A program made the translations under genes and the position numbers. Source: Euryarchaeota archaeon UBA287 (GTDB lineage: Archaea; Thermoplasmatota; UBA186; UBA287). From it: a stretch of DNA of 8,047 bases. This document shows positions 5,555-8,047 of the stretch, in pieces. The stretch is taken from contig DAEG01000048.1 of NCBI GenBank assembly GCA_002495235.1, positions 1 to 8,047 on the forward strand, given 5' to 3'. A model generated the notes under the pieces. It searched no databases. It saw only the letters and a list, made by a program, of their open reading frames with translations, and was not told the DNA's origin. Positions within the stretch are counted from its first letter, which is position 1. Each line of letters begins with the position of its first letter.

Positions 5555-7045
5555 TCACTCCATTGCGTTAGCGACACGTTTCAACACCGAGTTCATCATG
5601 GACGACAGAGACTCGGTGGTTGATCCAGAGAGGATCCTGATAGCACCATTCAGAGATCCGCTGTAGCATCTCACCCACCGGTTGCAGAGGCTGTCGACAG
5701 GACCGAGACCAGACGACACGGGTGCCCCTTCCCCGAGAAGCTCGCCGCAGTGTATGGGGCGATAATCGAACAGGGTGGGCCAGCCAGCCGCCCACCAGAT
5801 AACCCTCTCCTGAGGTTCTATCACAAAGGCCCAGTCCGTCTGATCAGGCCCAAGCACGTACATGTCATGCGCCCAGGCGGAGGTCCCACCAGCGATGTAT
5901 TTTCCCGAGAGGGACCCAAGATAGTAGTCTATGTAACCCAGGGGAAATTCCGTCCTGCATATCGAATTGAAACCTCCCTGCTCGAATGGGCCAACAGAAA
6001 CGCCATTCGCCCTGTCTTTTGTGAACGACATTGCCTTTTCGAGGTCTATGTCTCCGTAATTCTCCCTGAGCAGGTCCCACATGCGATTAGTCCTTATCCA
6101 GCTTGATTCATAGCCTTCAGGCCCCGGGGAAGGCGCGCCGGTCTTGTTGAAGTCCAGATACTGATGGTGGTTTCCCTGCGAGAGGACTCCTTCCCGCCCC
6201 TCAACTTCAAGGAGCTCTTTGTTGGCCCATTCAAGATGCGACTCGTTCTGACCGCCAAAAGCTGCATGAAAATAGTTGTGCGTGGCCTCTATCGAGCATA
6301 TACCACCTTCGGCGTCCGCCAACAGGTAATTCATGTTGAAGAGCGAGAAGCCGCTGGATGAGAAACGGTCAAGGCCCTCTATCAACCCTGCCGCCTCTTC
6401 CACGTTGGAGCATTCCTCCATCACCAGCGTGGAGATCTCAAGAACTGTGAGTCCTTCTCCGTCGTCCGTGGTTCCGCAGGCATTGCCAACGAGAGCAAGG
6501 CCCTTATCGTTCAGGAGTCCTATGCCGGCCACAAGGGGTATCCCAAAGACCATGTAACGGTTTTTCCCAGGGATTGAGACCACGGAGAATGGCGGGAATG
6601 TGATGACCTGTTTCAGTCCCCACAAGGGCCATAGGTCGAGGTTCCAGGAGAGATAAACGCCGTCGTCTGTGGCAGGGGGAGCGGATGCGCTGGTTGTGCA
6701 GCCCCTGAAGAGGATCACGGGCAGAAAAAGGCTCAATGCCACGACTTCCGATACGTCTGTCGACAGGGATTGCGCCAGTCCATAGTATCTGCGATAGATC
6801 TCCGGATGGTCTTTCTCGAGGTATTCCGCGTGCGCTCTTGCACGCGCCACAAAGGCATCTCTTTTTTCAGATAGGTTGAGCATCTGCATGATCGCATCAT
6901 AGATCACGGTATTCTCCATCCCCGTCGCAAAACCGTAATCATAGTACGCATCATAGCTGCATGAGGGTGCGGCGATCACGGCAGCTGGAATAGAGATCAG
7001 CAACAAAAAGACGAGGGATAGCACACACAGAGCTGAGTTTTTCAC
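5555..7045 (-). CDS. Secreted Ntn-type hydrolase, C45 / acyl-CoA:6-aminopenicillanate acyltransferase-like
   Basis: A 496-residue protein with a signal peptide: Lys2, hydrophobic residues about 7-25 (LSLVFLLLISIPAAVIAA) and a probable cleavage near residue 25-26, so the mature enzyme acts outside the membrane. The Ntn-hydrolase signature is RGCTTSASAP (114-123) followed by YLSWNLDLWP (131-140). Cys116 after Gly115 is the predicted autoproteolytic nucleophile, which would give a small chain ending at 115 and a large chain from 116. Further family-like blocks are GIGLLNDKGLALVGNA (174-189), NYLLADAEGGICSIEATHN (239-257), a GNHHQYLD segment (291-298) like the TNH block of C45 proteins, and SSWIRTNRMWDLL (314-326). 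It hydrolyses or transfers acyl groups on amides in known relatives; the substrate here is unknown. No membrane anchor or S-layer domain is visible at the C terminus. It converges on mobB and has its own promoter. Choloylglycine hydrolase or phospholipase-B-like labels are alternatives in the same superfamily. Confidence 0.82.
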   Translation of the reverse strand: MKNSALCVLSLVFLLLISIPAAVIAAPSCSYDAYYDYGFATGMENTVIYDAIMQMLNLSEKRDAFVARARAHAEYLEKDHPEIYRRYYGLAQSLSTDVSEVVALSLFLPVILFRGCTTSASAPPATDDGVYLSWNLDLWPLWGLKQVITFPPFSVVSIPGKNRYMVFGIPLVAGIGLLNDKGLALVGNACGTTDDGEGLTVLEISTLVMEECSNVEEAAGLIEGLDRFSSSGFSLFNMNYLLADAEGGICSIEATHNYFHAAFGGQNESHLEWANKELLEVEGREGVLSQGNHHQYLDFNKTGAPSPGPEGYESSWIRTNRMWDLLRENYGDIDLEKAMSFTKDRANGVSVGPFEQGGFNSICRTEFPLGYIDYYLGSLSGKYIAGGTSAWAHDMYVLGPDQTDWAFVIEPQERVIWWAAGWPTLFDYRPIHCGELLGEGAPVSSGLGPVDSLCNRWVRCYSGSLNGAIRILSGSTTESLSSMMNSVLKRVANAME

Positions 7046-7066
7046 ATATATGTCTTTGTTGTTTTT

Positions 7067-7075
7067 GATATTTAT
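7067..7075 (-). promoter_or_regulatory. TATA box for the secreted C45-like hydrolase (leaderless transcript)
   Basis: The minus strand reads ATAAATATC, centred about 26 bases before the start ATG at 7045. There is no Shine-Dalgarno sequence before the ATG (ACAAAGACATAT), so a leaderless mRNA is likely. It sits in the 72-base gap after the PfkB-like gene, implying independent transcription. Confidence 0.55.
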
Positions 7076-7117
7076 GGGTTTCTATGGATCTGTGTTACAG
7101 CAGACATCACCCTGCGT

Positions 7118-8047
7118 TCATATTCCCGTTTTCGTAATCTCCAAAAAATTGGTGACATCCCTCAACGTGGGGGTCTCGCCCGTGCTAACATACAGGGCCG
7201 CAAAAGCGTTCGCGAAACTCAGCCGCTCTTCGGTGGGATAGCCCATGAGATCCGCGTATATGTCAGCGGCGCTCCAGTGGTCTCCGGCTCCGGTCAGCTT
7301 TTTCACGCTGACCGGATAGGAGCCCACCCTTTTACCCAAGGAGTATGAGAAGTCCTTTGTGTGCAGGTCTATCCTGCAGTGGCGTTCCAGAGCCACTATA
7401 CCTTCCTCGATGTCGTCCTTGCCGGATATGAGCTTCAGCTCGTTCTCATTGAGCCCGAGGATCTTCAGCCCGGGGTGCCTCACCAGTGCCCGGAGATCAT
7501 CCATGTCCTTTCTTGAACTTGGATCATTGGTGTCGAAGAATGTCTTTATTTTATGCTCTAAGGCAAAGTCCAGCAGTCCCTTTATAAGCGCTGTCCCTTT
7601 CCTGTTGTGCGACCAGTTGAGCATAGCAAGCAAGTCTGAGCGCTCCACTAGCCTGAGATCCTCCTCATCAAGATCATCAAAGCCAAAATCAGCGTTAGAG
7701 CCTTCATGGCTGATCATGACGTTTGACTGCCCGCCAAACTCCAGGGCGGTGGTGAGCCCCAGATCTCCGCCTAGTTTCACATGAGACAGGTCTGCGCTCT
7801 TCAGAAAGTGTTTTAGCAGCGCATAACCAAGCTCTGATGTCTTTGTTACCAGAGAGCAGTCTGCACCCAGAGAGCGGAGAGCCCTGCATGTGTTGGTCGC
7901 CGAGCCTCCCTGCGACAATGATTGCTCTACGCCCAGATAGTTACCGCCCCCGCGCATATGAACCTCCCTCATCTTCTCGATGCTCTCATCAAAGCCTGGC
8001 AGCCTAACGCAATGATCCACGTAGAAATCGTGAAGAAGTACAACTCT
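7118..8047 (-). CDS. PfkB/ribokinase-family carbohydrate (or nucleoside) kinase, N terminus beyond window
   Basis: This frame is open to the right edge (309 residues visible), and the start lies outside. A GTG at 8020 is possible but not preferred, because the nine residues before it (RVVLLHDFY) continue into VDHCVRLPGFDES and look like the first strand of the ribokinase fold. Motifs, numbered from the edge: QGGSATNTCRALRSLGA (46-62, the family GG/N substrate block), FFDTNDPSSRKD (170-181), LGLNENELKLISG (198-209) and LTGAGDHWSAADIYADL (251-267) with the anion hole GAGD and catalytic Asp256. The family phosphorylates sugars, nucleosides or related compounds with ATP, usually in the cytoplasm. 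The usual GAGDxFxxG is GAGDHWSAAD here, and the segment that is normally a VT-GxxG strand reads LHTKDFSYSLG (228-238). The substrate cannot be named. The downstream gene has its own promoter, so they may not be an operon. Confidence 0.85.
   Translation of the reverse strand, partial: RVVLLHDFYVDHCVRLPGFDESIEKMREVHMRGGGNYLGVEQSLSQGGSATNTCRALRSLGADCSLVTKTSELGYALLKHFLKSADLSHVKLGGDLGLTTALEFGGQSNVMISHEGSNADFGFDDLDEEDLRLVERSDLLAMLNWSHNRKGTALIKGLLDFALEHKIKTFFDTNDPSSRKDMDDLRALVRHPGLKILGLNENELKLISGKDDIEEGIVALERHCRIDLHTKDFSYSLGKRVGSYPVSVKKLTGAGDHWSAADIYADLMGYPTEERLSFANAFAALYVSTGETPTLRDVTNFLEITKTGI

Noticed and set aside
5750..6106. Plus-strand frame opposite the C45-like hydrolase gene (also 6164-6361, 6333-6557)
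   Set aside because: Antisense to a gene with clear signal peptide and Ntn motifs; no coding signature of its own.
7359..7784. Plus-strand 141-codon frame opposite the PfkB-like kinase
   Set aside because: Ser-rich shadow translation of a conserved kinase gene, no ribosome site or recognisable domain.
8018..8020. GTG at 8020 as the start of the PfkB-like kinase
   Set aside because: The frame stays open to the window edge and the preceding residues (RVVLLHDFY) look like the first beta strand of the fold, so the real start is most likely outside.

Overview
The window looks like chromosomal DNA from an archaeon. The evidence is a replication factor C small subunit with archaeal motifs, an ADP-forming acyl-CoA synthetase made of separate alpha and beta subunits next to an indolepyruvate:ferredoxin oxidoreductase gene, and TATA boxes placed about 26 bases before start codons that lack a Shine-Dalgarno sequence, the leaderless pattern. 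Isoleucine ATA and arginine AGA/AGG codons are heavily used in all genes, so nothing looks recently acquired. I favour a peptide-fermenting euryarchaeal or Thermoplasmatota-type organism, but the window alone does not fix the lineage. Coding density is very high, no gap exceeds about 160 bases, and I saw no mobile element, CRISPR array, rRNA or tRNA.

Left block (1-2319, minus strand): a tightly coupled operon read right to left, acdA (alpha, CoA-ligase subunit), acdB (beta, ATP-grasp subunit), then iorA (cut by the left edge). Together they suggest conversion of aryl pyruvates to aryl-CoA by IOR, then to aryl acid plus ATP by the ADP-forming synthetase, i.e. energy-conserving breakdown of Trp, Phe and Tyr.

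Divergent control region (2320-2476): back-to-back TATA-like elements, one for rfcS (leaderless) and one for the acd operon. The acd leader could encode a 25-residue peptide that overlaps the acdA start by ATGA. It also holds an imperfect 16-bp palindrome over a second TATA-like core.

Middle block (2477-5525, plus strand): rfcS, moaB, moeA and mobB with gaps or overlaps of only a few bases. A clamp-loader subunit thus heads a molybdenum/tungsten-cofactor operon.

Right block (5555-8047, minus strand): a secreted Ntn-type hydrolase of the C45/acyltransferase class with its own leaderless promoter, and upstream of it a PfkB-family kinase whose start lies beyond the right edge. mobB and the C45 gene converge with only 29 bases between them.
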